DNA of 64,000 bases from Ampullaceana balthica (GCA_944989445.1 CALYLW010001014.1:225067-289066); one strand, 5' to 3'. Counted from the stretch's first letter, positions 48,777 to 61,374 are shown. A program made the numbers and translations. Notes: generated by a model not told the origin, from the sequence alone.

Positions 48777-48985
48777 CAACGGTGGCCAAACCGCGGCTCG
48801 CGAGCCGCATGGTGCTCTTCCGTGTTCACTTTGCGGCTTGCGTACAATTGATGAAAGATATGTTACAAGTATTACTGAAAGGTTTCTAAGCCATGTTTAA
48901 TGACCCATAGTGCTGCAATGCGGCTCTCAACAATTTTTATATATTTTGAAAAGGCTCTCAGTAACTACAGGTCTGGCCACCCCTG
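48777..48985. mobile_element. 209-bp hAT MITE (GGTGGCCAAACC type) with perfect 8-bp TSD
   Basis: The left end CAACGGTGGCCAAACCGCGG and the right end TCTGGCCACCCCTG are flanked by GTCTAGAT on both sides (48769-48776 and 48986-48993). GCGGCTC motifs are repeated near both ends, as in Charlie-like hAT elements. Confidence 0.9.
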
Positions 48986-48993
48986 GTCTAGAT

Positions 48994-50127
48994 ATTCGGA
49001 TCATACAGTACTGGAGTAAATATTCATATTATGAGTAACCATAATTATTTTAAAACAAATTTAACAACAGATAAAATTTGTGTTTATTATTTGTTTGGGC
49101 TTTCTATAGATTTACTGTTATTTATTTTTGAGAGAGTTTTTTTTCTCCTATTATTAACCTATTTGATGTGCTGGTTTTGAATTAAGGAAGTAAATTTAAT
49201 TGCCATCAAAATTCACCCCAGGGTATGTCCTTGATGCTTCAGCTGTGTTGCTGTGTATGACATGCACGTCTCAATATTTATTTTGATGTTGTTTTTTCCT
49301 GTTTGTTCACGAAAGAAGGAAACTTGGTGAAAAGTTTGTTGTTGTATCTTTGTGTCTGTTATTCAAGTTTCCTATGTCTTGTTTCAGTAACGTATATTTA
49401 AGAAAAGACAACCCTTCTGTCTACCCCTTTTACTGCCTGTGCATTTTTATAATCCACACAATAAATATTTTATAATCCTACATGGCATTGTATGTAAACC
49501 TGAAGACATGACCCCGGGGAATGGTTCCTCTACACATTAAAGTAGGGGAATAGTTTCCATCTTTATTAAAATTTGAGAGTTTGAAATATGTAAGTAGGCC
49601 TTAATACTTGTTTTATTGTTTGAATAATTTACATTAAAATAGGCCAATGTACAAACAAGTACCGGTAGTTTACCCCATGAAAATAGACATGAAATGTAAT
49701 TGAGGCAAGCATTCACTGAATACTAAAAATATGTACAGTGTGCAGTGCTGATTTCTTGTTATTTAGACTGACAACGTAATCTCATTTTGACTGACATCTA
49801 ATTGCATGTAATAACAATATTCATGCTCCACTCCCCACCTCCTTTTTCTACCCCCACCCATATTTATTTTTATATTAATAATGTAAGAACCAAAATATAT
49901 CTACAGTCATATCATGTTTGATACAGTTTGTCTCTGTATCTGTAGAAGTAGAACACCACAATATCATGTTTGATACAGCTTGTCTGTTTCTGTAGAAACC
50001 CTTTGAGTCATACATTCTCTCCGTCTCGAGCTTCCATCAGTTGTCGACAGGGGAAACCTACTCAGGGATCCCCAGCCATTTAACACGCGGCACCACCATT
50101 TGACAAGTCTTGCTCAATATTTTAGTA
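48994..50127. other. AT-rich DNA, nothing recognised
   Basis: A short duplication (ATATCATGTTTGATACAG at 49909 and 49961 regions) is the only structure seen. Confidence 0.35.
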
Positions 50128-50790
50128 CTAGTTTATGCTGCGGCGCCGTGGTGCCTGCGGCGCCCCCCCTTTTAAGGACGCCTACGGTGCCCACCTTTTT
50201 CAAAAGCCCACTAACTTGTCCTTGTATGATAAATACGTAATATTAAAATTTCTTAAATGTACACAAAGTATTTTATATTTTTTTATTTATTTAATAAATA
50301 AATTTTTTATGTCAAAAGCCCAAGTAACTTATCTTTGTATGATAAATACGAAATGTTCCTAAAATGTACACAAAGTATGTATATAATATAGGTTGTGCTG
50401 AGGCGCCCACTTTTCTTTAGGGTGCCTATGGCGCCCCCAATTTTCAAAAGCCCAACAAACTTGTCCTTGTATGATAGTAATTTAAAACAGAGGTTGTAGG
50501 GCGCCTACGGCGCCCACTTTTTTTAATTTGGTTAAAATCCCAAGTACCGTATCCTTATGATAAATACGAAACATTCTTGAAAATTAAATAAAGTATTTAT
50601 ATAATAATTTTACAGTGCTAATCACCACACGATTTTTAAACTAATTTTAGAAAGCATCGCACCAAATTACTGCACCAAAAGATAACTATTTGAGTCAATC
50701 AGCACTGCTTACAACACAAAATAAAAAAAAAGCAGAGTGATGTCCCTTAGCGTTAGGCTACATAATTGAGCGTAAATATATAATATGATT
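50128..50790 (-). mobile_element. Helitron-like element, GC-hairpin family, copy 3 (minus)
   Basis: CTAG (50128-50131) followed by GCTGCGGCGCCGTGGTGCC matches the termini at 11239 and 11692. The body contains at least four AAAGCCCA...CTTGTCCTTGTATGAT units with GGCGCCTACGGCGCCC spacers, and ends near ATTGAGCGTAAATATATAAT. Confidence 0.65.
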
Positions 50791-50955
50791 GGAATATAAA
50801 AGACGTTTAGCTAAGAGAGTAGCTTAAAAAAATCTCGTGATTAATTATTCGTATATATGGAAGAAATATGAATATTCAAACAATAATAATATAACTAACT
50901 GTGTTATACTTATTGTTACTTTTATTTTTGACCCCCCCCCTCCCTTCACCACACG

Positions 50956-51173
50956 AAATGTTCCAGTTACGGTTCATTGGTCCGTGTTCAAAATAACAAA
51001 CTCATGTGCATAGTTGCTCAGCATCCATTTTTTTTTGTGTGTGCTAAATTTTACACACCACAAACACAGATATTATATTATCCTTATAAAAAATTTCTGC
51101 GCGTTAATTCTAACGCCGCCGGTCAGATATAATATGCGCGGCCGCACAACAGCGCAGATTAAGGAGAACATTG
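50956..51173. mobile_element. hAT MITE (CAATGTTCC family)
   Basis: Body blocks GGTTCATTGGTCCGTGTTCA and GTGCATAGTTGCTCAGCATC and the right end GGAGAACATTG match 38502-38703. The left end is decayed and no target duplication is seen. Confidence 0.65.
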
Positions 51174-51317
51174 CCTCACCCCTACCCCCCCCCCTCAACC
51201 TTCCGAACGACCAACCTTCAACCAAACATAAATTATCTTTATTTGCATTTTTGTCTCTTGGTGATGAAACTGAAGTTATAAGAGTACGTAACGTTTAAGA
51301 TGAACATTTCTACTTAA

Positions 51318-54300
51318 TGTTGAATGAACACCGTAGCTACATAGATGCAGTCTCCACAGACTTTAAATGAACACCATAGATACATAGATACAGTCTCCAC
51401 GTCTCCACAGACTTTAAATGAACACCGTAGCTACATAGATACAGTCTCCACACACTTTAAATAAACACCATAGATACAGTCTCCACAGACTTTAAATAAA
51501 CACCATAGATACAGTCTCCACAGACTTTAAATAAACACCGTAGATACAGTCTCCACAGACTTTAAATAAACACCATAGATACAGTCTCCACAGACTTTAA
51601 ATAAACACCATAGATACAGTCTCCACAGACTTTAAATAAACACAATAGAACAGTCTCCACAGACTTTAAATAAACACCGTAGATACAGTCTCCACACACT
51701 TTAAATGAACACCGTAGATACAGTCTCCACACACTTTAAATAAACACCGTAGATACAGTCTCCACACACTTTAAATAAACACCGTAGATACAGTCTCCAC
51801 AGACTTTAAATAAACACCGTAGATACAGTCTCCACACACTTTAAATAAACACCGTAGATACAGTCTCCACAGACTTTAAATGAACACCGTAGATACAGTC
51901 TCCACACACTTTAAATAAACACCGTAGATACAGTCTCCACAGACTTTAAATAAACACCGTAGATACAGTCTCCACAGACTTTAAATGAACACCATAGATA
52001 CAGTCTCCACACACTTTAAATAAACACCATAGATACAGTCTCCACAGACTTTAAATAAACACCGTAGATACAGTCTCCACACACTTTAAATAAACACCAT
52101 AGATACATAGATACAGTCTCCACAGACTTTAAATGAACACCATAGATACAGTCTCCACACACTTTAAATGAACACCATAGATACATAGATACAGTCTCCA
52201 CAGACTTTAAATAAACACCATAGATACAGTCTCCACACACTTTAAATGAACACCATAGATACATAGATACAGTCTCCACACACTTTAAATAAACACCGTA
52301 GATACAGTCTCCACACACTTTAAATGAACACCATAGATACATAGATACAGTCTCCACACACTTTAAATAAACACCGTAGATACAGTCTCCACACACTTTA
52401 AATAAACACCATAGATACAGTCTCCACATACTTTAAATGAACACTGTAGATACAGTCTCCACACACTTTAAATAAACACTGTAGATACAGTCTCCACACA
52501 CTTTAAATAAACACCATAGATACAGTCTCCACATACTTTAAATGAACACCGTAGATACAGTCTCCACACACTTTAAATAAACACCATAGATACAGTCTCC
52601 ACACACTTTAAATGAACACCATAGATACATAGATACAGTCTCCACATACTTTAAATGAACACCGTAGATACAGTCTCCACACACTTTAAATAAACACCAT
52701 AGATACAGTCTCCACACACTTTAAATGAACACCATAGATACATAGATACAGTCTCCACACACTTTAAATAAACACTGTAGATACAGTCTCCACACACTTT
52801 AAATAAACACCATAGATACAGTCTCCACACACTTTAAATGAACACCATAGATACATAGATACAGTCTCCACACACTTTAAATAAAACACCGTAGATACAG
52901 TCTCCACACACTTTAAATAAACACCATAGATACAGTCTCCACATACTTTAAATGAACACTGTAGATACAGTCTCCACACACTTTAAATAAACACTGTAGA
53001 TACAGTCTCCACACACTTTAAATAAACACCATAGATACAGTCTCCACACACTTTAAATGAACACCGTAGATACAGTCTCCACAGACTTTAAATGAACACC
53101 ATAGATACAGTCTCCACATACTTTAAATGAACACCATAGATACAGTCTCCACACACTTTAAATAAACACCGTAGATACAGTCTCCACACACTTTAAATAA
53201 ACACCGTAGATACAGTCTCCACACACTTTAAATGAACACCGTAGATACAGTCTCCACACACTTTAAATAAACACTGTAGATACAGTCTCCACACACTTTA
53301 AATAAACACCATAGATACAGTCTCCACACACTTTAAATAAACACCGTAGATACAGTCTCCACACACTTTAAATGAACACTGTAGATACAGTCTCCACACA
53401 CTTTAAATAAACACTGTAGATACAGTCTCCACACACTTTAAATAAACACTGTAGATACAGTCTCCACACACTTTAAATAAACACTGTAGATACAGTCTCC
53501 ACATACTTTAAATAAACACTGTAGATACAGTCTCCACACACTTTAAATAAACACCGTAGATACAGTCTCCACACACTTTAAATAAACACCATAGATACAG
53601 TCTCCACATACTTTAAATGAACACTGTAGATACAGTCTCCACACACTTTAAATAAACACTGTAGATACAGTCTCCACACACTTTAAATAAACACCATAGA
53701 TACAGTCTCCACATACTTTAAATGAACACCGTAGATACAGTCTCCACACACTTTAAATAAACACCATAGATACAGTCTCCACATACTTTAAATGAACACT
53801 GTAGATACAGTCTCCACACACTTTAAATAAACACTGTAGATACAGTCTCCACACACTTTAAATAAACACCATAGATACAGTCTCCACATACTTTAAATGA
53901 ACACCGTAGATACAGTCTCCACACACTTTAAATAAACACCATAGATACAGTCTCCACACATTTTAAATGAACACCATAGATACATAGATACAGTCTCCAC
54001 ACACTTTAAATAAACACCGTAGATACAGTCTCCACACACTTTAAATAAACACCATAGATACAGTCTCCACATACTTTAAATGAACACTGTAGATACAGTC
54101 TCCACACACTTTAAATAAACACTGTAGATACAGTCTCCACACACTTTAAATAAACACCATAGATACAGTCTCCACATACTTTAAATGAACACCGTAGATA
54201 CAGTCTCCACAGACTTTAAATGAACACCATAGATACAGTCTCCACATACTTTAAATGAACACCATAGATACAGTCTCCACACACTTTAAATAAACACCGT

Positions 54301-54774
54301 AGATACAGTCTCCACACACTTTAAATGAACACTGTAGATACAGTCTCCACACACTTTAAATAAACACTGTAGATACAGTCTCCACACACTTTAAATAAAC
54401 ACTGTAGATACAGTCTCCACACACTTTAAATAAACACCATAGATACAGTCTCCACATACTTTAAATGAACACCATAGATACAGTCTCCACACACTTTAAA
54501 TAAACACTGTAGATACAGTCTCCACACAATTTAAATAAACACTGTAGATACAGTCTCCACACACTTTAAATAAACACCGTAGATACAGTCTCCACACACT
54601 TTAAATGAACACTGTAGATACAGTCTCCACACACTTTAAATGAACACTGTAGATACAGTCTCCACACACTTTAAATAAACACCGTAGATACAGTCTCCAC
54701 ACACTTTAAATAAACACCATAGATACAGTCTCCACACACTTTAAATGAACACCATAGATACAGTCTCCACAGAC
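51318..54774 (+). repeat. 35-bp satellite, ~97 units with higher-order structure
   Basis: The monomer is CACACTTTAAATAAACACCG then TAGATACAGTCTCCA. Variable positions (ACAC/ATAC/AGAC, ATAAA/ATGAA, CCG/CCA/CTG) combine into recurrent multi-unit blocks: a five-unit, 175-bp pattern is visible at about 53605 and again at 53780. Some units carry an extra ATACATAG. The minus-strand Cys/Tyr-rich open frames at 52016-52429 and 52764-52979 are repeat translations. Confidence 0.95.
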
Positions 54775-54948
54775 TTCTCTATCAATACACCCTGTCATAT
54801 TTCATCTTGCTCTTACACGAATCTTAAATTGTCCGCTTGCTTCCGTCCTCAAACCTGTCGCCGCCGGTCTTTGACTGCATGGTTAAGGAGGTAAACAAAC
54901 GTCCCAGCTGAGTTTTTATAACTAGACACAAAATCAGTTATCGGGGTT

Positions 54949-55150
54949 TTGTGGACGGTGGTCGAGTGGCATGCGCGCTCGAGCGGCGTACCGATGGTCA
55001 CGGGTTCGAATCTCCGTGAAGGCAGGGATTTGTTCTCGGGGCCTAGGGTGTTCCTGAGTCCGAATGGGTACCTGACACTGGTTAGGGAAGCAAATGCGGC
55101 TGGGGGAATAGCGTGGAACCCTCATAGCTGTGGCCTATGAACGCTGCGTC
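54949..55150 (+). mobile_element. tRNA-derived SINE, copy 3 (plus)
   Basis: Best-preserved copy. A-box-like TGGTCGAGTGGCATG, B-box GGTTCGAATCT, then the body GAATGGGTACCTGACACTGG and CCTATGAACGCTGCGTCACT. Confidence 0.82.
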
Positions 55151-55181
55151 ACTTGACAAAAGACCGGCATTGTGTGTGGAG

Positions 55182-55247
55182 GTAATTCTATAATAAACTG
55201 CTGCGCAGTGTCGGTCAGATATCTGCGCAGTTTATAGGGAACATTGC
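55182..55247. mobile_element. hAT MITE fragment (CAATGTTCCC family, right end)
   Basis: GTCGGTCAGATATCTGCGCA then GTTTATAGGGAACATTG matches the right third of 40978-41172. Confidence 0.6.
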
Positions 55248-55259
55248 TGCCTACACAAC

Positions 55260-55567
55260 CAATCCACAAGGGTGGTCTGATAACAGTGTGGGGACCCCTG
55301 ACCAGGCCACTCTTGGCACTGTGAAATCTGCTACTACCACGATTTATTATGATCACAGTGTGAGGACCCCTGGAGTCTGCTACTACAACGGTTTATTATC
55401 ATGCGGTCAGGATCAGCATCACCTTTCATTGTGCGCAAATGCTCTCGTGACCCCTGACCCCATAGCCTTGGGTTACTGCCCTTTCCCATACATACCCCCC
55501 CATTCACCCACCACGCCACGGCACTGTATCAGTACCAAATGTGCTCACCATGGTCTGTATGTTGGGC
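55260..55567. repeat. Short imperfect duplication
   Basis: ACAGTGTGGGGACCCCTG...TTTATTA at 55282-55348 is repeated as CACAGTGTGAGGACCCCTG...TTTATTA at 55353-55397. Nothing else recognised. Confidence 0.5.
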
Positions 55568-55790
55568 GGGGAGATGGCTCGGTGGGCTGAGACTCATACA
55601 ACGGGGTGCCGGAATAGCTGATCCTGGGGGCGAACCGATGTCATTTTTTTAAAAAAGAAGACCTTAGGGCGCCGACTATTGAGTGTCCCATTAGCTCATG
55701 GGTATAGCAACGGCGATGAATCTTGATCCCTCTGTGCCGTACTTGAGATAGAAATAACCTTGCCCTACAATTGTCAGTAAGTCTTTCCAT
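55568..55790 (+). mobile_element. Possible second SINE type
   Basis: GATGGCTCGGTGGGCTGAGA resembles a tRNA-like A box and CCTGGGGGCGAACCGATG a worn B box, about 50 bp apart. Only one copy is present in the window. Confidence 0.4.
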
Positions 55791-55799
55791 GTACATGTA

Positions 55800-56617
55800 G
55801 TTAAACGCAATTTTATGTCTGCGGTGCGAGAGCGGGGTAATATATTGAGTCGTAAAACTCTCACACTATTTGTTTTTAAAGGAATATAAACCGAGAGTTA
55901 TTAGGGGTAACAAAAAAATCATTTAAAAAAGAATAAACTGTTTATTTTTTTATCGAGGACACGCTAAAAAAAAAGCAGAAAATAGTTTTTGAGCTATTAA
56001 AAAAGACATTTGCTGATTTGTCACAAGGATGTGAGTTTGACGCAATCAAAATTTAAAATAAGCTTTATTAATGTTTAACAATGTTTTCAACACATGCTAT
56101 CTTAGTTCATAGTATTTTAAGAAATATTCCAGTAAATTCTGTAAGCTCATTGACTGCGACGACTCGTTTGAGACGAGAATTTTTGCGAAGGAAGTTTTAC
56201 CGAAGCCCTATAGACTCTATAGACTATAGAGAATTCCCCTGGTTCTGTCACACAAACACGCGATATTTGAAAACAGGCTTAAAGGGTTTCATTTGCCTCT
56301 CAGTGCCAGCAAGTGTTGTTGAACAGTGATGGGGCCATCAATTAAAGACCATGTTTATATCACGTGTACTACGTGAAGAAGGTTTCCGACCAGACGTTGA
56401 CCATTAAATTGACTTACAAAGGAACCAAAGTCCGCCAATTGCTTTAAACTTTAGAATGTCCAACATTGACTTTCAGAATGATACATATATATAAACTTTG
56501 TTTTATTTAAAGCTAGAGTTTTTCATAGCTTGAGAACAAATGAACATTAATTTTTTAATTTTTTTCAGCTACCCGTCAGATATTTTATGATAGAATTTGA
56601 TGTATATCAACACCTGT
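55800..56617. other. AT-rich DNA, nothing recognised
   Basis: A small palindromic patch (TATAGACTCTATAGACTATA) lies near 56210. The 56081-56329 open frame has no recognisable content. Confidence 0.35.
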
Positions 56618-57892
56618 GATTTGCTGTCCATTACCCTAATAACCTGCTGTCCATTACCCTAACGACTTGCTGTCCATTACCCTAATGACTTTCCGTCCAT
56701 TACCCCAATGACTTGCTGTCCTCTACATTAATGACTAGTTGTCTATTACCCTAATGACTTGCTGTCCTCTACATTAATGACTAGTTGTCTATTACCCTAA
56801 TGACTTGCTGTCCTCTACATTAATGACTAGTTGTCTATTACCCTAATGACTTGCTGTCCTCTACATTAATGACTAGTTGTCTATTACCCTAATGACTTGC
56901 TGTCCTCTACATTAATGACTAGTTGTCTATTACCCCAATGACTTGCTGTCATCTACATTAATGACTAGTTGTCTATTACCCCAATGACTTGCTGTCATCT
57001 ACATTAATGACTAGTTGTCTATTACCCCAATGACTTGCTGTCCTCTACATTAATGACTAGTTGTCTATTACCCTAATGACTTGCTGTCATCTACATTAAT
57101 GACTAGTTGTCTATTACCCTAATGACTTGCTGTCATCTACATTAATGACTAGTTGTCTATTACCCTAATGACTTGCTGTCCTCTACATTAATGACTAGTT
57201 GTCTATTACCCTAATGACTTGCTGTCATCTACATTAATGACTAGTTGTCTATTACCCTAATGACTTGCTGTCATCTACATTAATGACTAGTTGTCTATTA
57301 CCCTAATGACTTGCTGTCCTCTACATTAATGACTAGTTGTCTATTACCCTAATGACTTGCTGTCCTCTACATTAATGACTAGTTGTCTATTACCCTAATG
57401 ACTTGCTGTCATCTACATTAATGACTAGTTGTCTATTACCCTAATGACTTGCTGTCCTCTACATTAATGACTAGTTGTCTATTACCATAATGACTTGCTG
57501 TCATCTACATTAATGACTAGTTGTCTATTACCCTAATGACTTGCTGTCCTCTACATTAATGACTAGTTGTCTATTACCATAATGACTTGCTGTCATCTAC
57601 ATTAATGACTAGTTGTCTATTACCCTAATGACTTGCTGTCCTCTACATTAATGACTAGTTGTCTATTACCCTAATGACTTGCTGTCATCTACATTAATGA
57701 CTAGTTGTCTATTACCCTAATGACTTGCTGTCATCTACATTAATGACTAGCTGTCTATTACCCTAATGACTTGCTGTCATCTACATTAATGACTAGTTGT
57801 CTATTACCATAATGACTTGCTGTCATCTACATTAATGACTAGCTGTCTATTACCCTAATGACTTGCTGTCATCTACATTAATGACTAGCTGT
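56618..57892 (+). repeat. 23-bp monomer / 46-bp dimer tandem array
   Basis: The first ~100 bp are 23-bp monomers (GACTTGCTGTCCATTACCCT then AAT). From about 56715 the array becomes a regular 46-bp dimer of two diverged monomers, GACTTGCTGTCCTCTACATT+AAT and GACTAGTTGTCTATTACCCT+AAT, repeated about 25 times. Confidence 0.95.
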
Positions 57893-58520
57893 CAGGGGCG
57901 GATTAAGACTGCTCGGGGCCCCTGGCTGCAATTCAAACTGGGGCCGTGTCCAGTGTCCTGCACACCAATTGTTAGTGCTAGTACAGCCTGCACACCAATT
58001 GTTAGTGCTGGTACAACCGGCACACCAAATGTTAAGGGAATTTCAAACCGCTTTAAGAAATTGCACTACTGACAAGATCTGTGAGCCAATCGAAGTTGTG
58101 AGGAGGGGCATTTCTCTTCCGGTTTAATATCCATCCGTATGACGATAGTAACGTTTCTACAACTACAACCACTGGAGTAAGGTGTGTGGGGGGGACCTCC
58201 CTGGGGAGGGATATCTTTTGTGTGTGTGTGTGTGTGGGGGGGGGGTAACTTTATGGGAGTTTACAACCAACTTCAGGATCTGTATAATTATGGTTTCAGG
58301 GGCGGCACGGTCAAGGACTCGGTGGTACTCTTGTGGTGACTTTATATGACACGATGAAAAAAGAAAACATGCCTTACCCTGATATCACTTGTAACCCCTT
58401 GGGAGGGGTGGTGGTGGTTTCCCTCAATTAAAAGTGGCCACAGTTGTGCCGGAATTTGGAATTCGTTTTCGAACCACTGCACGCAACTTTTCCATTGGGG
58501 ATAAGTCATTTTAAATGGAG
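57893..58520. other. Possible hAT left end, 30-bp repeats and G-rich tracts
   Basis: CAGGGGCGGATTAAGACTG at 57894 looks like a hAT terminus but no right end was found. A 30-bp unit (CACACCAATTGTTAGTGCTA) is repeated 2.5 times at 57957-58036. A (GT)n/G-run lies near 58219. Confidence 0.4.
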
Positions 58521-58610
58521 TGGGATGGTAGTGTGTGATAGGAGTGTGTAGTGTGAGATGGTAGTGTGTAGTGTGGGATAGTAGTGTGTAGCGGGGGATG
58601 GTAGTGTGGT
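58519..58610 (+). repeat. 20-bp minisatellite, ~4.5 units
   Basis: Unit TAGTGTGTAGTGTGGGATGG with substitutions. Confidence 0.85.
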
Positions 58611-58866
58611 ATCAGCCGACACAAGATTGCGTTTTTATAGTGTTAAAGGAAATTTAAAGAGTTTTCCATAACGAGACATTAATGCCCCACCAAAGAGTCA
58701 CTTTGAATGAAAGCGAGACTTTAAAAAGACAAAGACTTGGGGTCAGGCTGTTGGCGATTGTTTCCCCTGAGAGCCCTTACTTATCTCCCCTTCCGATCAC
58801 TTGTTCACATTGACGTTGCCAGACCCATCATACTGCACCGTGTCATTGCTGCTATTTTAAGCCAAT

Positions 58867-59004
58867 AGATCCCTACCGAGGGACCCATCGGTTACTGATC
58901 CCTACTGATGGACCTATATGTTACCGATCACTACCGAGGGACCTATATAATGTTATTGATCCCTATCGAGAGCCATAAAGCTAACTGATCCCCAGCGAGG
59001 GACC
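58867..59004 (+). repeat. ~35-bp minisatellite, ~4 diverged units
   Basis: Unit GATCCCTACCGAGGGACC followed by a variable TTAC/TTATTGATC spacer. Confidence 0.75.
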
Positions 59005-59058
59005 GATGCAATTTTGTGTGTGTGTTGTACCCGCGTCTTCATTTGTCCACAAGAATCC

Positions 59059-59143
59059 ACATTCTTACACGGGTCAATGTATCATTAACATTCTTACACG
59101 GGTCAATGTATCATTAACATTCTTACACGGGTCAGCGTATCAT
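59059..59143 (+). repeat. 29-bp tandem repeat, three units
   Basis: ACATTCTTACACGGGTCAAT then GTATCATTA, repeated three times. Confidence 0.9.
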
Positions 59144-59639
59144 CACGGTAGTGATTGCATCATGTTGATTCTCATCCCTTCCTTGTGCTGGATTTATGTG
59201 CACCAAAATTGGGACAGCGACTGCATGACTTCTTTAGTTCAGTGCTGCCAGCGCTAGGCTTTTCAACCTAGATCTAGGTTTTTTTAGACCTAGTCTAGGT
59301 TTCTAGGTTTTTTCCCTTCAAAAATAGCCATAATCTAGGTTTTTCTTTAAAAAATATATTTAAACTATGTTAAAGTACAAATATTATTAAATGTGTGCAA
59401 ATAATATCCTAAATAAATTTTATTTTTCAAAAATAAAATTACGCAGCAGGTGGCAACAGTTTTTTCAGCCGCTCTGTCATGTTACATTATGATATTATGG
59501 CTCTATTCCACTGAATTCGACAGGTGGCGCTACAGTGGTGCCATCTGTCTAAAGAAATCTAGTACACGTTAAAACTAAAACAGCTTGAATGAGCCAAAAT
59601 ATTCAATTTTATTAGACTTTATGGCAAACTTCACAGCTC

Positions 59640-59940
59640 TACCATTTTATTCTGCCTGCGTTGAGGGAATATTCTCTCAAGTATACATGATATAGAGTAT
59701 AGACTAAAGATAATCTAATACAACGCTCAGATAGACATAGTTATAAAAACACTTTTCCTATTCCGTATGCAAGAATTCGGAAGTTCAATGAGTTGCCTGA
59801 TCAAACAAGGAAAACCAACACTCTATCAACATTTAAAACTGAAATGTAAATGCAATACGAGACATCAACAATGGATAAAGTTATGACTCAATAATCTTCT
59901 TTATAAAAAATGAACGTCTGAATTAGATAAAATAAGAATG
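59640..59940 (+). pseudogene. LINE C-terminal and 3' tail remnant
   Basis: With stops, the plus strand reads KNTFPIPYARIRKFNELPDQ then TRKTNTLSTFKTEM, the same C-terminal end as at 42830-43000, and the tail includes AATAATCTTCTTTATAAAAA. Confidence 0.65.
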
Positions 59941-60051
59941 GTTCCAAGAATGCTGATAAGATTGTCATTTATAAGGAAGATGACATAAGTGATGAATAAA
60001 TGCAGGTGTAAGAATAATTTACAAACACTTGAAGTAAAAACTAATACCTTA

Positions 60052-60395
60052 GGAGCCGTTCATAAAAATGACGACATGCATCTAGGGGAGAGCAAGGGGG
60101 TTACACTTTGTGAGATGTGTGGCAAGGGGGAGGGGGTGTTTAAGAACTGTGACGTCACATCAAAAAATGCGAAACTCTAAATGAAAGCTCCACTTAAATA
60201 TTTGATTGCTTACAATTAACTTAATGAAGTTTTAAATTGCTTCCCACGTGTAACGTAACGATATTAGACTGCAGCTTCACGCTAAATACATACTTAAATG
60301 ACAATAAAATGATTTGAAACATGCTCATTTTCAAACAAGAAATACGTTGTTTTTTGTTTGTTTTTTTTTCTTTGGTGGGGAGCTTTGTGACGTCA
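60052..60395 (+). mobile_element. GGGGCC MITE, copy 9, worn
   Basis: Left end GGAGCCGTTCATAAAAATGA. Internal blocks TGTGACGTCACATCAAAAAA and CTTAAATATTTGATTGCTTA match the family. It ends at GTGACGTCATATTTG with the right terminus lost. Confidence 0.65.
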
Positions 60396-60504
60396 TATTT
60401 GTTTCTTTTTAGCGTGTCTAGGTTTTTTCTTTCGGATCTAGTTTTTTTTTGGACGTCTTGGCTAGGTTTTTCCCAAAATTGTCACTGGCAGCACTGCTTT
60501 AGTT

Positions 60505-61374
60505 ACTACATACAGTTGCTTAAACATTAGAAATAATATCGTTATATAGACTGCACGAAAGCACCACCGAGCGCGAAAGCACCGCCGAGCTAGGACTCTT
60601 CAATAATTAATAGATGGGAACCAATGTTAAAACTGAGCTTTGAGGCAAACGTTCCTATGGTGTGTAAAATACGAAGATACCCAAACAAATAGTGTGATCA
60701 ATACAATAAGTTAAAGCTTTATTAATAGACTTAAACACACAAGTAGACGTTTGGACTAATAATGCCTTGACTAGTAAGAAGAGGAAGTATCAAAAGTTAC
60801 AGTTACAACCACGACTGGAAAAAAATACGCTGAAGGTTGCCTATTCTATGGTAAGTAGTTGTCTCAGAAATGTAAAAGATGCTACAGGCTTATGTTGCTG
60901 TCGTGACCACGCCGCGAGTGCTGTCTCCCAGCCGTGGTCTCTCGTCTGTGCGTGGTCACTCACGCCATTGTTTCCGGGGAGGGGCGGGGTCTGGGCTGCG
61001 AGTCCACATTGACCAACAGTACACATGGACGACCTGACGAGATGATTGCAAGGTGTTCACCCCGGGTCCTGATGGGTGCCAGATATTTGAAGTGCCTGGA
61101 GCTGGGGTGCGATGACGTCACCGCTGAGTCAAAAGAGGTCACCCAAGGTCATATGGAATAGGCCACCCTAGGTCGTATGGAAGACGCCACACACGGTCAT
61201 ATGGCAGTGCTAATGTAGACACGTGCTGACCTTTGCCCCGCTGTTAAAATGTCTCTCTGTGTCGCTGACAAAGTTTTTCAAAAATCGCTGCGTTCTGTCC
61301 TCTCTCTCTGTTATTTTTGTCGAAATGATTCCGAAACTTTTAACTAGCCTCATTCTTTATATCATCTTATTTCA
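60505..61374. other. Unclassified DNA with short repeats
   Basis: GCGAAAGCACCGCCGAGC-type duplication near 60555-60590. A ~27-bp unit (GGTCATATGGAATAGGCCAC) is repeated about three times at 61147-61215. GC-richer sequence at 60890-61150 has open frames on both strands but no recognised product. Confidence 0.4.

Larger units (their letters stand above)
59240..60496. mobile_element. 1.26-kb hAT element with perfect 8-bp TSD and nested repeats
   Basis: The ends CAGTGCTGCCAGCGCTAGGC and TCACTGGCAGCACTG are inverted. CTTTAGTT flanks both sides (59232-59239 and 60497-60504). Subterminal CTAGGTTTTT motifs are dense at both ends. Inside are a LINE tail (59640-59940) and a GGGGCC MITE (60052-60395). 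No transposase frame. Confidence 0.9.

Noticed and set aside
50057..50100. CAGGGATCCCCAGCC as a hAT terminus
   Set aside because: Resembles hAT ends, but no inverted partner or duplication could be found nearby.
52016..52979. Minus-strand Cys/Tyr-rich open frames of 137 and 71 codons
   Set aside because: Translations of the 35-bp satellite; length is set by which unit variants carry a stop.
56630..57890. TTACCCTAAT motifs resembling telomeric repeat
   Set aside because: The motif is one part of a 46-bp dimer and is not tandem TTAGGG/CCCTAA; there is no telomere signature.
60767..61026. Possible exon ending at GGTAAGTAG near 60850
   Set aside because: A donor-like motif follows a short open stretch, but the peptide is not recognisable and no acceptor or downstream exon could be linked.
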